64,000 nucleotides of DNA from assembly GCF_000003195.3 (NCBI RefSeq), contig NC_012873.2, positions 10,005,894 to 10,069,893 on the forward strand, read 5' to 3'. The notes below the pieces were generated by a model. That model saw only the letters and a program-made list of their open reading frames with translations. It searched no databases and was not told the origin of the DNA. The number at the start of each line of letters is the position of its first letter. The stretch's first letter is position 1. A program made the position numbers and the translations under genes. This DNA is from Sorghum bicolor. Taxonomy: Eukaryota > Streptophyta > Magnoliopsida > Poales > Poaceae. Positions 1 to 11,982 of this stretch are shown piece after piece.

Positions 1-176
1 GGCGGCCTTCTGGGTTCTCAGCCCAAGCAATACAAATCTGAACCTCCCACCAAATTCTTATTCTGTCATACATGCATGGCTGTACATTTTGTAGCCAACC
101 AAGCTACATACATGCACATCATCATTGTACTTTGTTGTGTGTTACATTCATAGATAAATATATTATATAACCATCA

Positions 177-1765
<1,589 letters not shown>

Positions 1766-1892
1766 GCATATATGCCCTAACTCACAGTTCTTCTATGATC
1801 ATAAGAAGAACACGAGTAGCTGCTGCTACTACAAAGCTAGCTCGCCCGAGTAGCTTTTGGTGGCTTATTTGTAACTGGCACGCACGAGCACC

Positions 1893-1902
1893 CTATTTAT
1901 AG
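1893..1902 (-). promoter_or_regulatory. TATA box of peroxidase copy 1
   Basis: The minus strand reads CTATAAATAG, about 130 bases upstream of the ATG at 1765. The other two peroxidase genes have the same CTATAAATA motif upstream of their starts. Assignment rests on motif and position only. Confidence 0.6.
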
Positions 1903-2052
1903 TGCCGTTGCAGTTATTATGCATGCAAATGGCGAGGCGCTCTGCTAGGGAGTCAAAGTTAGGCCACTCTGGTGGAATATTTGGACAAGTTCCGTGGCGT
2001 TTCTCATGTGGTTGAAGAAGTACTGAACCCCAACCACATAGCTACATTATAC

Positions 2053-4697
2053 ACTACCAGAATCTAGGGCCAGGATTTATTTCAGTGCAGTTTGCATGAT
2101 GGTTTGTGGCTAAGGGTCATTCCCTTGGCGGTTTAGGCTCTTTCTTTAGCAGGTTAGACTCTTTCTTGAGCATGCAACCTGTCTTCCACCGTGTGTGCTC
2201 CCCTCTTAGCGCCCATGAGCGAGCTCCTCCCTTCCTCCCCTCTGGCGGCAGCGGTAGCACTGGTGAGGTAGGTCTCCTCCTCCTCCCTCTTGCACGCCCA
2301 CGCTCGACCCTGGCCAGGTCTTCTTCCCCAACTTTGGCCGGCGGCTACGGTTCCAGCGACCAGCGCCCCTCTTTCTTCAACAATTTTGGTGGACTATAGA
2401 AGAGTCGGCCGAGGGAGGCGGGCAGGTCAGGCGGTGGGAAGGAGGCCAGGTGGTTTAGGGGCCTAGCAGTGGTAGAGGTGTTGCCAGGCTAGGTCAGGGC
2501 GGGGGTACCATGCCCGTAGCTTAGAGCTTGGTGCCGACATCATCGACGAGCATGGCCATGGCAGAGCTCCGGCGAGAGGAGAGAAGGGGAAGAAGGCAGC
2601 CACCGTGGGCACTGGAGTTCGTTGGAGCTCGGCAAGCCTAGCTCATTGGAGCTTCGGTGAACCCTAGCACCCAGGGGGTGGCGATAGCCGACGGTGGGGG
2701 TGAGGATGACAATGAGGATGGGGCAGAGGATGACGGCGAGGGAGGGGCGGAGGGGCATGGGGAGAGAGGAAGGGCGAGGGGGAGGAGGTCAGGCACGAGG
2801 ACAACGGGGTCGTGCGGGAACATGTGACCACGTCGCGCAATACCTTGCCCTTCATGAAAATTAATCTACATGTGCGATTTTTATGCTTCAAAATAAAGTA
2901 AATAAGATAAAGATTGTTAGTTAATTATTAAAGTTTCACAAGTATATCTGAAAAAAATATATTGAAATCGTTAATAGGTTATTGGGTTTGAGAAATGGAG
3001 TGTTCTATCTAAAAAAAAAGATATTTAGAAACACTCAAGCCGATTTATAATTAATTAATAGTTGAATTCAAAAGTTTGCATTATCATGCATGGGCCTGCT
3101 TTCATCAATCAATACAAAAGAAACACAGACTAAAATGATGATTTGGTGGTCTCTGCACTCTGCAGACCTAGCTAATTATCATTGCTACCAAACACATTCT
3201 TTTTCAAGCAGACCGGAAAGACGAAATAAAAAGACTGATAACCAGAAAATCACAATTCGATGGTCAGGTCACCTAACTTTTAGAATGAAAATAGACACAA
3301 CTTTTCATTAGCAATACGGTATAATTAGACTTCAGAGATTCTGAAGTACTTCATCGACAAGTACCAGTGAAGCTTTAGCTAGCTAGTACACGTCATGTAA
3401 GTTAGGCGTGCGTTATTTCTACCCACTTGCTTCGTTTCGCTGAAATTTAGTTATTGTTGCTGTTGCTGATGCTGATTTATATTGTACGAGAAGAAATCAT
3501 TGTTCTTTCATTGAAAAATACTGTTGAAATATAGTACTGACAAACAGAGCCATATATTGCAAGTCTACGAGACGCAGCTATTGTTGGCACGAGAGTAGAC
3601 ACTGTGATACACGCGTGTATCATCGTACCTCTTTTCGGAGCCAAGATCTAGTCAACGGCCAAGCCATATATGCAAGCATATGACGTGATAGCTAGGCTGA
3701 GAGAATGCCACATCGAATGTCACACACGAGAGCGCTAGCGACGATGCATTGCACGTTCCGTTGGACCGGCCTTCTTGAGCTTAATCGATCGGTGGTGTAC
3801 TACTGTACCAACGTGGTACATATATATACATGGAATTGATGAACACAAGAATTAAGCACCCTCTCGAGAAATTTTCAGATGGTTCATGTAACTAGTAGCA
3901 CATTACAATATTCTTAGGCAATTGATATTTTCGCTTTTTCTCCATCACGCAGGAACCATGGATGATCGGTGAAGAAATGAAGCCACTACAAGTTTTATCT
4001 TGTTGCCTGGTACAAAAAATGGGAAAAAAAATTAAAGCATTGTCTGCTCGAGAAGGGAAACTAAAACAGGGGAGCATGAAATATCATTCGAACCTGAAAG
4101 GAAAACTCAAACACTGAACCTCAAAACTCATTATGAGATTTATTTTCATAACTCATTAATTCTCATAACTCATTAAACTGAAACTAAAAGGACTACAAGC
4201 TGCATAACCTTGTGTGTAGCAAGTTTAATTTTGAAGTATATAGCAAGTTATATTTTGAGCATGTGGCAAGATATTGTGAAATGACAAATTCTGAGAATTA
4301 TAACTTCAAACACATGAAAGTCATAACTCATTAAACTGAAAGGGAGACTGAAAAAATAAATTAAACCCATAACTCATTAAACTGAAACTAAAAGAAACAA
4401 TGAAAAAAAAACTAAGACTTAAAGGAGTATAACTTGCCACTTGCTCAGTATTTGTCAATTTCAACTGACGTCATAACTACCTGACTTTAAAAACTAAAAT
4501 AGCAAACAAAACCTAAAACTCATCATTGACAACTTGATTTTTACTGCACATTTCATGCTTTGAAGCCTTTTCGCCCTGTTCTCAACTGCTGTATTGATTC
4601 TAAGCCCACCTAAATATTATTAGGCTAGTGCACAAAAAAAATTTGGGCTAGCCCACTCGATTTTGTGGCCTCGTATCACTTTTTGGGCTGTCAACGT
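2053..4697. other. Intergenic, no gene recognised
   Basis: This stretch holds a moderately GC-rich block (about 2150-2830) with short open frames on both strands and no recognisable domain, followed by AT-rich DNA. Between about 4120 and 4440 the phrase CATAACTCATTAAACTGAAA recurs several times at irregular spacing. I see no gene here. Confidence 0.5.
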
Positions 4698-4700
4698 CTA

Positions 4701-4943
4701 GGCCTTGTTTAGTTCCAAAATATTTTGCAAAATCGACACTGTAGCTTTTTCGTTTGTATTTGACAAATATTATTCAATCATAGACTAACTAGGCTCAAAA
4801 GATTCGTCTCGTCAATTTCGACCAAACTGTGTAATTAGTTTTTATTTTTATCTATATTTAATATTTCATGCATGTGTCTAAAGATTCGATGTGACGGGAA
4901 ATCTGAAAAATTTTGCAAAATTTTTTAGGAAGTAAACAAGGCC
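4701..4943. mobile_element. Harbinger-type MITE (GGCCTTGTTTAGTT family)
   Basis: A 243-base element has ends GGCCTTGTTTAGTTCC and GGAAGTAAACAAGGCC. It is flanked by CTA at 4698-4700 and 4944-4946. The same family recurs at 48472, 49349 and 50933, with the shared internal words AAAGATTCG and GATGTGA. Confidence 0.85.
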
Positions 4944-5284
4944 CTAGCCCACGCACATTTTTTTGGCCCCCCTGACATCTGTTTTTTGGACTGTTTAGGG
5001 TAAGCTCCCAAAAGGAAAAAAAAATTGAGGAATGAGCTCACACAAAATTATTATTGAGCAACCAAGACTGTATAGAATTGCAAAACTAAAAGCCCAATTT
5101 CAATTTCATTTATAGATATTCACGGATATTCACTCGAGACAATACCAATTTAAATCAAAATAAAAAAATCCTATGTCAGAAAAGTAGGACTGAGTTCTGA
5201 TGTTCTGCTGAAACTCCACTAGCTCACGGAGTTGGATGACTTAAGTGTAGTGATGACATGCATCAGCAGCACCTACCCCCACCC

Positions 5285-5505
5285 CACCATTCGATAACCT
5301 GCGGACCACAAGATCACGTGAATAGATCAATAAAGTAACGATTTTCAATGATAAATTGCAATATGACGAGCAGAGTCGATAGTTCAAATTTTATCTGAAA
5401 AAAAATTATCAATACAAATCAGGTTTCCAGATTATTACTGCTATCTGAGACAACTATATGCAGCTTGTTTCCAGTTTACTGCTAGCTGAGACAACTTTAT
5501 GTAGC
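5285..5505. repeat. Local duplication, copy A (carries the Ty3 insertion)
   Basis: The segment from ATAACCTGCGG to the retrotransposon boundary is similar to 10683-10866, with shared words such as TTTTCAATGATAAATTGCAA and TCAAATTTTATCTGAAAA. The similarity resumes after the retrotransposon (10278-10310 against about 10863-10905). This segment therefore existed in two copies, and the element landed in one of them. Confidence 0.7.
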
Positions 5506-5507
5506 AT

Positions 5508-5832
5508 TGTCATGTGGGGCCGTGCGTATGCAAGACGCAGGCGCACCAGGGACGCAGATCGAGGGGGATCAGGCCCAGCATGGCTGAGTTATCTCTTAGG
5601 ATTAGTTTCTGTTTTATTTACCTTAATCTTAGGAGGTTTGTTGGGCCTGAGACCAATATATTGTACTCGGTGAACAATTTTGAGGGACTAAGCAAAAAGT
5701 TATCCCTAAACCTATCTCTCTCCAAATATCGTAAGCCTGCGGCGGAGGAGCAAACCTCGCCGGAGAAGACGGATCGCGGCTATGAGCTACGTAGCCGAGG
5801 TCCTGCTATCCAGGGGTTTGAGGCCCTTGACA
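5508..5832 (+). repeat. 5' LTR
   Basis: This is the 325-base direct terminal repeat of the Ty3 element. It contains the AT-rich stretch TATTGTACTCGG downstream of TTAGGAGGTTTGTTGGGCC. By eye it differs from the 3' LTR at roughly 15 positions, and it lacks a 30-base GC-rich segment present there. Confidence 0.93.
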
Positions 5833-5835
5833 ACC

Positions 5836-5847
5836 TGGTATCACGAT
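5836..5847 (+). other. Primer-binding site (initiator tRNA-Met)
   Basis: TGGTATCACGAT begins three bases after the 5' LTR. Its first eight bases match the common plant PBS TGGTATCAGAGC, and the last four have diverged. Confidence 0.7.
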
Positions 5848-5972
5848 CCACGCGTTCCTCGCCGTCCCGATCTTCCTCTACCTCCACCACCGCCCACCCA
5901 CCCTCGCCGCCGCCAGCCAACCCCGGGTCTCCACCATCAGCCGCTGCATCCACCACCGCATCCGTCGCTGCC

Positions 5973-6850
5973 ATGGGTGACGCCGACTCTGACCCGATCA
6001 AGAAACTCACCGACGCTATCTGCGATTTGCAGACCACTGTCGCGGCCAACGCCCAGGCCATAGCCGCCATCACTGCCGACCGCTCCTCGCACTCAGCCTC
6101 CAAGCAATTCCCGGGCGAGCATCACAATGACCGACCGCCGAAGTTCCAGAAGATGGACTTCTCTAAGTATGATGGCACCAAGGACCCCCTCATCTTCCTC
6201 AATCGTTGCGAGTCGTACTTCCACCAGCAGAGGATCATGGAGGAGGAGAAGGTGTAGATGGCTTCGTACAACCTTGACGACGAAGCGCAGCTTTGGCTTT
6301 GGTACATGCAGGTGCAGACGGATGAGGGCACGCCATCCTGGCGCCGCTTCTCCGACCTCCTCAATCTGCGGTTCGGGTCGCCCCTGCGGTCTGCTCCCCT
6401 CTTCGAGCTCGCCGACTGCCACCGCACGGGCACCGTCGCCGAATACCAGGGCCGGTTTCAGGCGCTTCTACCCCGCGCCGGCACCCTGGATGAACTGCAA
6501 CGCGTGCAGCTGTTCACTGGGGGGCTGCTACCTCCGCTCAGTCTCGCGGTACAGGTCCACAACCCCCAGTCCTTGGCGGCAGCCATGAGTTTGGCACACC
6601 AGATGGAACTCATGGAGCAGTACACGGCGGCGCCCCCCCCGACCAGCGGTTCGCGGACTCCTCCCATCACCAGCCCCGCGTCTCGCTCTTCCTGCTCCCA
6701 AAGCACCAGCGCCCAATGTCACCGTCGAAGGCCGGCCCGTGAAGCGACTCAATCAGACCGAGCAGGATGAACGCCGCCGCCTTGGCTTGTGCTTTAACTG
6801 TAATGAAAAGTACAGCCATAGCCACAACAAGGTTTGCAAACGTCTCTTCC
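5973..6850 (+). pseudogene. gag remnant of the Ty3 element
   Basis: The likely start is the ATG of MGDADSDPIKK at 5973. The frame holds the retrotransposon gag core, seen as PPKFQKMDFSKYDGTKDP, then LWLWYMQVQ and FELADCHRTGTVAEYQGRF. Gag forms the particle shell in the cytoplasm. The frame is cut by TAG at 6255 but continues in the same frame to 6770. A frame change near 6740-6770 then leads to a CCHC-like zinc knuckle (LCFNCNEKY, with His and Cys following). The gene is broken, and no repaired form is offered. Confidence 0.85.
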
Positions 6851-9800
6851 TGCTGGACAGCTTGGTCGAGGACGACGACGACGCGCCCAGCGAGGAGCCA
6901 GCCGATGCTGAGGCTCCGGTGTTCTCCCTACACGCGGTGGCTGGCGTCCCCAGCAACAATACGCTACTGCTCCGCGTGGTCCTGGGTGCAGCCTCCCTCG
7001 TCGCGCTCGTCAACACTGGGTCCAGCCACAACTTCATCGGCGAGGCGGCGGCGTCACGCACGGGGCTGCCCATCCAGCCGCGCCCCCGTCTCACGGCCAC
7101 GGTGGCAAATGGCGAGAGGGTGCCCTGCCCCGGCGTTATCCGGCAGGCGGCCATCTCCATCGAGGGCATGGCGTTCCACGTCGACTTGTACGTCATGCCC
7201 TTGGCTGGGTACGACATGGTCTTGGGCACCTAATGGATGGCCACCCTGGGGCGGATCGCCTGGGACTTCGCTGCTGGGACCGTGGCGTTCCACCGTAGGG
7301 TCGGGACATTTGCTGGCACAGCGTGGAGTCGCGCTCGGCACCAGCAGCAGCGGGCATCACGGCTGCCAGGCCGGCTGGGCCAGTGGTTGCCACCCCGTCG
7401 GTTGCCACGGACGCGCGGACGGCTGCTACTTCCCCTGGGGATCGCCCCTTGCTCGACGACGTCCTCGCCTCCTTCGCTGATGTGTTCGCGGAGCCCTTCG
7501 GCCTGCCCCCCCAGCGCGGCCGCGCCCACTCCATCCGCCTGCTTCCTGGGACAGCACCGGTGGCCGTTCGTCCGTACCGCTACCCGGTAGCCCACAAGGA
7601 CGAACTAGAGCGGCAGTGGGCCGCCATGATGGAACAAGGCCTCGTCCGCCGCAGCACGTCGGCGTTCTCGTCCCCAGTCCTCCTCGTCAAGAAGGCCGTC
7701 GGGTCGTGGCGGTTCTGCGTCGACTACCGAGCACTCAACGCCATCACCGTCAAGGACGCGTACCCGATTCCGGTGGTCGATGAGCTGCTCGACGAGCTGC
7801 ACGGCGCAAAATTATTCACCAAGCTAGACCTTCGCTCCGGCTACCACCAAGTCCGCATGCACCCCGACGACATCGCCAAAACCGCGTTCCGCACCCACGA
7901 CGACCTCTACTAGTTCCTGGTGATGTCGTTTGGGCTGTGCAACGCCCCCGCAATATTCCAGGCGCTCATGAACGACATCCTACACGTCTTCCTCCGCCGG
8001 TTTGTCCTTGTATTTTTTGATGACATACTCATCTACAGCGCCACGTGGGCAGATCACTTGCGTCACCTCCGAGCGGTCCTCCTCGTCCTGCGACAACATC
8101 GGCTCTTCGTCAAGCGCTCCAAGTGCGCGTTCGGCGTGCCCTCCATCGCCTACTTGGGGCACATCATCAGCGCCGAGGGCGTTGCCATGGACGCGTCGAA
8201 GGTACAGGCGGTCCTGGACTGGCCGCAACCATGATCGGCGCGCGCGGTGCGGGGTTTCCTCGGCCTTGCGGGATATTACCGCAAGTTCGTCCACGACTAC
8301 GGCACCATCGCCGCGCCCCTCACGGCGCTAACCAAGAAGGACGGGTTCAGCTGGTCCGAGGAGGCCGCTGCTGCGTTCCAGGCGCTCAAGCACGCGGTCA
8401 CGTCCGCGCCCGTTCTCACCCTGCCGGACTTCACGCAGCCCTTTGTCGTCAAATGCGATGCCTCCACATATCGGTTCGGCGCGGTGCTCCTTCAGGACAA
8501 GCACCCACTGGCCTTCTTCAGCCGGCGAGTGGCGCCTTGCCACCGCGCCCTCGCCGCATACGAGCGGGAGTTGATCGGCCTCGTCCTCGCCATTCGCCAT
8601 TGGAGGCCGTACCTCTGGGGGCGCCGGTTCGTGGTCCGCACTGACCACTTCAGTCTGAAGTACCTCCTCGACCAGCGCCTGGCGACCATTCCCCAACACC
8701 ATTGGGTGGGGAAGCTGCTCGGGTTCGATTTCCACGTTGAGTACAAGCAGGGCGCCTCCAACGTGGTGGCAGACGCACTCTCGCGCCGCGACACGGAGGA
8801 AGGCGGGGTGCTGGCGGTCTCGGCCCCCCGTTTCGACTACCTTGCCCGCTTGCGTGCGGCCCAGGCCACGGACCCCGCCCTCGTCGCCATTCGTGACGCG
8901 GTCCTGGCCGGCTCCCGTGGCACACCGTGGGGGCTGCACGACGGCATGGTGACCTTCAGCGCCCGCCTCTACATCCTGCCCACCTCGCCGTTGCTCCAGG
9001 AGGTGCTCGCCGCCGTACACGAGGACGGCCACGAAGGGGTGCAGCGCACGCTGCATCGGCTCCGCCGCGACTTCCACTTCACCGACATGCGCCGCGTCGT
9101 GCAGGACTTCGTGCGAGCGTGTGATACGTGCCAGCGGTACAAGTCCGAACATCTGCACCCAGCCAGTCTGCTACTGCCTCTGCCAGTGTCGTCAGGCGTC
9201 TAGAGCGACCTCGATTTGGACTTTGTGGAGGCTCTTCCTCGCATCGGGGGAAATCAGTGATTTTGACGGTGGTCGATCGCTTCAGCAAGTATTGCCATTT
9301 TATTCCGTTGGCTCACCCCTACACTGCAGAATCTGTGGCCCAGGCGTTCTTTGCAGATATCATGCGTCTTCATGGCGTGCCGCAATCCTTGGTGTCTGAC
9401 CGGGACGTCGTGTTCACTTCGACATTTTGGCGGGCGCTGATGCGCCTCATGAGCACCAACCTGCACATGACGACTGCGTTCCACCCACAGTCTGACGGAC
9501 AGACCGAGGCAGCTAACAGAGTCATCGTCATGTATCTGCGTTGCTTCACCGGTGACCGTCCCCGCCAGTGGGTTCGCTGGTTACCATGGGCCGAGTACGT
9601 CTACAACACCGCCTACCAGACGTCCCTGCGCGACACACCGTTTCGGGTGGTCTACGGCCGCGACCCCCCTACCATTCGGTCTTACGAGCCGGGTGAGACA
9701 CGGGTGCCGGCTGTCGCACGTAAGATGGCGGACAGAGAGGAGTTCCTGGCGGATGTGTGCTACCGCCTCGAGCAAGCATAGGCCGTGCACAAGAAGCACT

Positions 9801-9920
9801 ACGACAAGCTCACGGGAAAGGGGAGACGGCAGCGTCCGCAACATGGGAGGACATCGACGTCTTTCGCGAGCGCTACCCTGCCTTCCAGCTCGAGGACGAG
9901 CTGGCTCTCGAGGGGGGAGA
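6850..9920 (+). pseudogene. pol remnant: protease, RT, RNase H, integrase, chromodomain tail
   Basis: Protease lies around 6960-7230. Its active-site motif reads NTGSS rather than DTGSS, and a TAA at 7231 ends the frame. Reverse transcriptase follows from about 7560 in another frame, with [26 protein letters not shown] and the catalytic FDDILIYS. Stops are at 7911 (TAG) and 8232 (TGA). RNase H (KCDASTYRFGAVLLQD) and the integrase HHCC finger (CDTCQRYK) precede TAG at 9201. The integrase core, in a third frame, keeps DRFSKY, SDRD and DGQTEAANR, which fit its D, D and E residues. After a TAG at 9779 only a short chromodomain-like tail remains. At least three frame changes and five or more stops show it is dead. 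Confidence 0.9.
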
Positions 9921-9922
9921 GA

Positions 9923-10277
9923 TGTCATGTGGGGCCGTGCGTATGCAAGACGCAGGTGCGCCAGGGACGTGCGGCGTGCGGCAGAGCGCGGTGACCGCGC
10001 GCAGATCCAGGGGGATCAGGCCCAGCGTGGCTGAGTTATCTCTTAGGATTAGTTGCTGTTTTATTTACCTTAATCTTAGGAGGTTTGTTGGGCCTGAGGC
10101 CAATATATTGTACTCGGTGAACAATTAGTGGGATTAAACATAAACTTATCCCTAAACCTATCTCTCCAAATATCGTAAGCCTGCGGCGGAGGAGCAAAAC
10201 CTCGCCGGAGAAGACGGATCGCGGCTACGAGCTACGTAGCCGAGGTCCTGCTACCTAGGGGTTTGAGGCCCTTGACA
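9923..10277 (+). repeat. 3' LTR
   Basis: This 355-base repeat matches the 5' LTR. It starts TGTCATGTGG directly after the purine tract AGGGGGGAGAGA and ends TTGACA. It carries about 30 bases (around 9970-10000, GC-rich) that are absent from the 5' copy. Confidence 0.93.
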
Positions 10278-10282
10278 AGCAT

Positions 10283-11412
10283 ACTCCATGAAAATCTCCA
10301 ACTGCAGACCAGCAGTGGCAATTCTGGGTTTACTTCGTGGTGTAACATAAGGGCTCTCAGAGCTACAAGAAGATAATGGTAGCTTTCTTAAACAATCAAA
10401 CTAGATCCGATCCAACAACGTTCAGGCACGATTTTAATCAATGATTCAACTAACTGCTACTTCTGCTAACAGATCAATACACTAGCTATAGCTATAGAGC
10501 AATATACAATGCAAGTGAAGCTCAGTTGCGAGTCAGTGGCCAACCAACTTAACAAGAAATGAACAAGGAAATTTGGCGGGAGCACTTCCCGTAGTAACTG
10601 ATGGGTGTTGCAAATGGATCAACACAGGATGATCATAGTAGTAACTTACCAAAATGTTATTTCTTTTCTCCGGTTCAGCACCCCCACCATGTGATAACCT
10701 GCAGTACCACAAGATCACATGAATAGGTCAAGCAACAATTTTCAATGATAAATTGCAATATGAGGAGCACAGAGTGGGTATTTCAAATTTTATCTGAAAA
10801 TATTATCACCACATGTGGCAATATGAGGAGCTCAGTTTACTGCTAGCTGAGGCAATTATATGCAGCATACTCAATTAATGAAATCTATCGTCTCCAACTG
10901 CAGCCATACAATTACAACAGCGCAGCCTGGCCACGATCAGCACACGGAATTACAATGCCGACCCGGCCCACACTACTCAATGCAAAATGCTAAATACAGT
11001 TTTTCATTCCAAAATCTCACAAAATTAATTACTTCTTGGATGCCTTGTGAGTTGCCACCAATTGCAAGTAATTTATAAGCAATCTAAAGTGTTGTAAAAC
11101 ATTTTAATACACAACACCAATAGAAATATTGGAAAGGGTCTCTGAACAACATTGACATTGACATGTGCTTAGCTATAGCTATAGAGTAGCAAACATGCCC
11201 ATGTGTTGCAAAGGAGAAGGAAGAAATTTTCTCCTTTAATCTTAACTATAGATATAGAGTAGCAAACATGCCCATGTGTATTTGTTGGATTTAGACTTGG
11301 CTCAATATTATTTTAATTAAGTCAAATGAATGTCAAGGCCCATAACAAATGCTAGGTGCAATAATGAATTAATCTTGTACAATAATTTAATTGGAGATTG
11401 TATTACCTTATA
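10283..11412. repeat. Intergenic with local duplication copy B
   Basis: No gene is seen. 10683-10866 is the second copy of the segment at 5285-5505, and 10863-10905 parallels the DNA right of the Ty3 element. At 11170-11280 a short phrase, ATAGAGTAGCAAACATGCCC, occurs twice. Confidence 0.6.
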
Positions 11413-11831
11413 CTAGATGAATTCCCCGCGCGTTGCTGCGGGATTTTCTTAAAAATAAATCATTATATACAGAAGCACTATTCAGGCGGTTCCCAACCCC
11501 TTTTCACAGGCGGTTTGGAGAACTGCCTGCGCTGGGTGCCTGTGGAAATCAAGGGTTTCCACATGCGGGTAACTTAGAACCGTCTGTAGAAATAGATTTC
11601 TACAGGCGGTTCAGCTATGCAACCCGCCTGTAGAAATAAACTTTCTACAGGCGGTTCTCATTATATAACCGCCTGTGTTAAAAATTTTAAATCTCCCGCC
11701 CAATTCTAAATTTTCCCACCAGACCCTTTTTTTTATTTTATATTTTAATATGTACATACAACATATATATATACGTAATATTCAAACTAGTGAAGCCTAG
11801 AGATCACGTAAACCATTGTAACATGCAATTC

Positions 11832-11883
<52 letters not shown>

Positions 11884-11982
11884 TGTTACTTTATACATAA
11901 GGTTACATTAATTACAAACATGATCACACATCAAGTTTTTTCTGTTACATGCATTAGAGGTTTCACCTCTGAAACCTCTGCT

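Larger units (their letters stand above)
5508..10277 (+). mobile_element. Ty3/gypsy LTR retrotransposon, chromovirus-like, decayed
   Basis: This is a 4770-base element bounded by LTRs that begin TGTCA and end TGACA. It has exact five-base target duplications AGCAT at 5503-5507 and 10278-10282. A primer-binding site complementary to initiator tRNA-Met follows the 5' LTR, and a purine tract (9911-9922) precedes the 3' LTR. The domain order gag, zinc knuckle, protease, reverse transcriptase, RNase H, integrase is that of Ty3/gypsy. The C-terminal tail ending in ATWEDIDVF and YPAFQLEDELAL is typical of chromovirus polyproteins, but most of the chromodomain is missing. Frameshifts and in-frame stops make it incapable of coding for its own proteins. 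Confidence 0.93.

Noticed and set aside
11484..11680. Regularly spaced short repeats that could suggest a CRISPR-like array
   Set aside because: The repeats are inverted, variable in spacing and adjacent to a CACTA terminus, so they are subterminal transposase sites in a plant genome.
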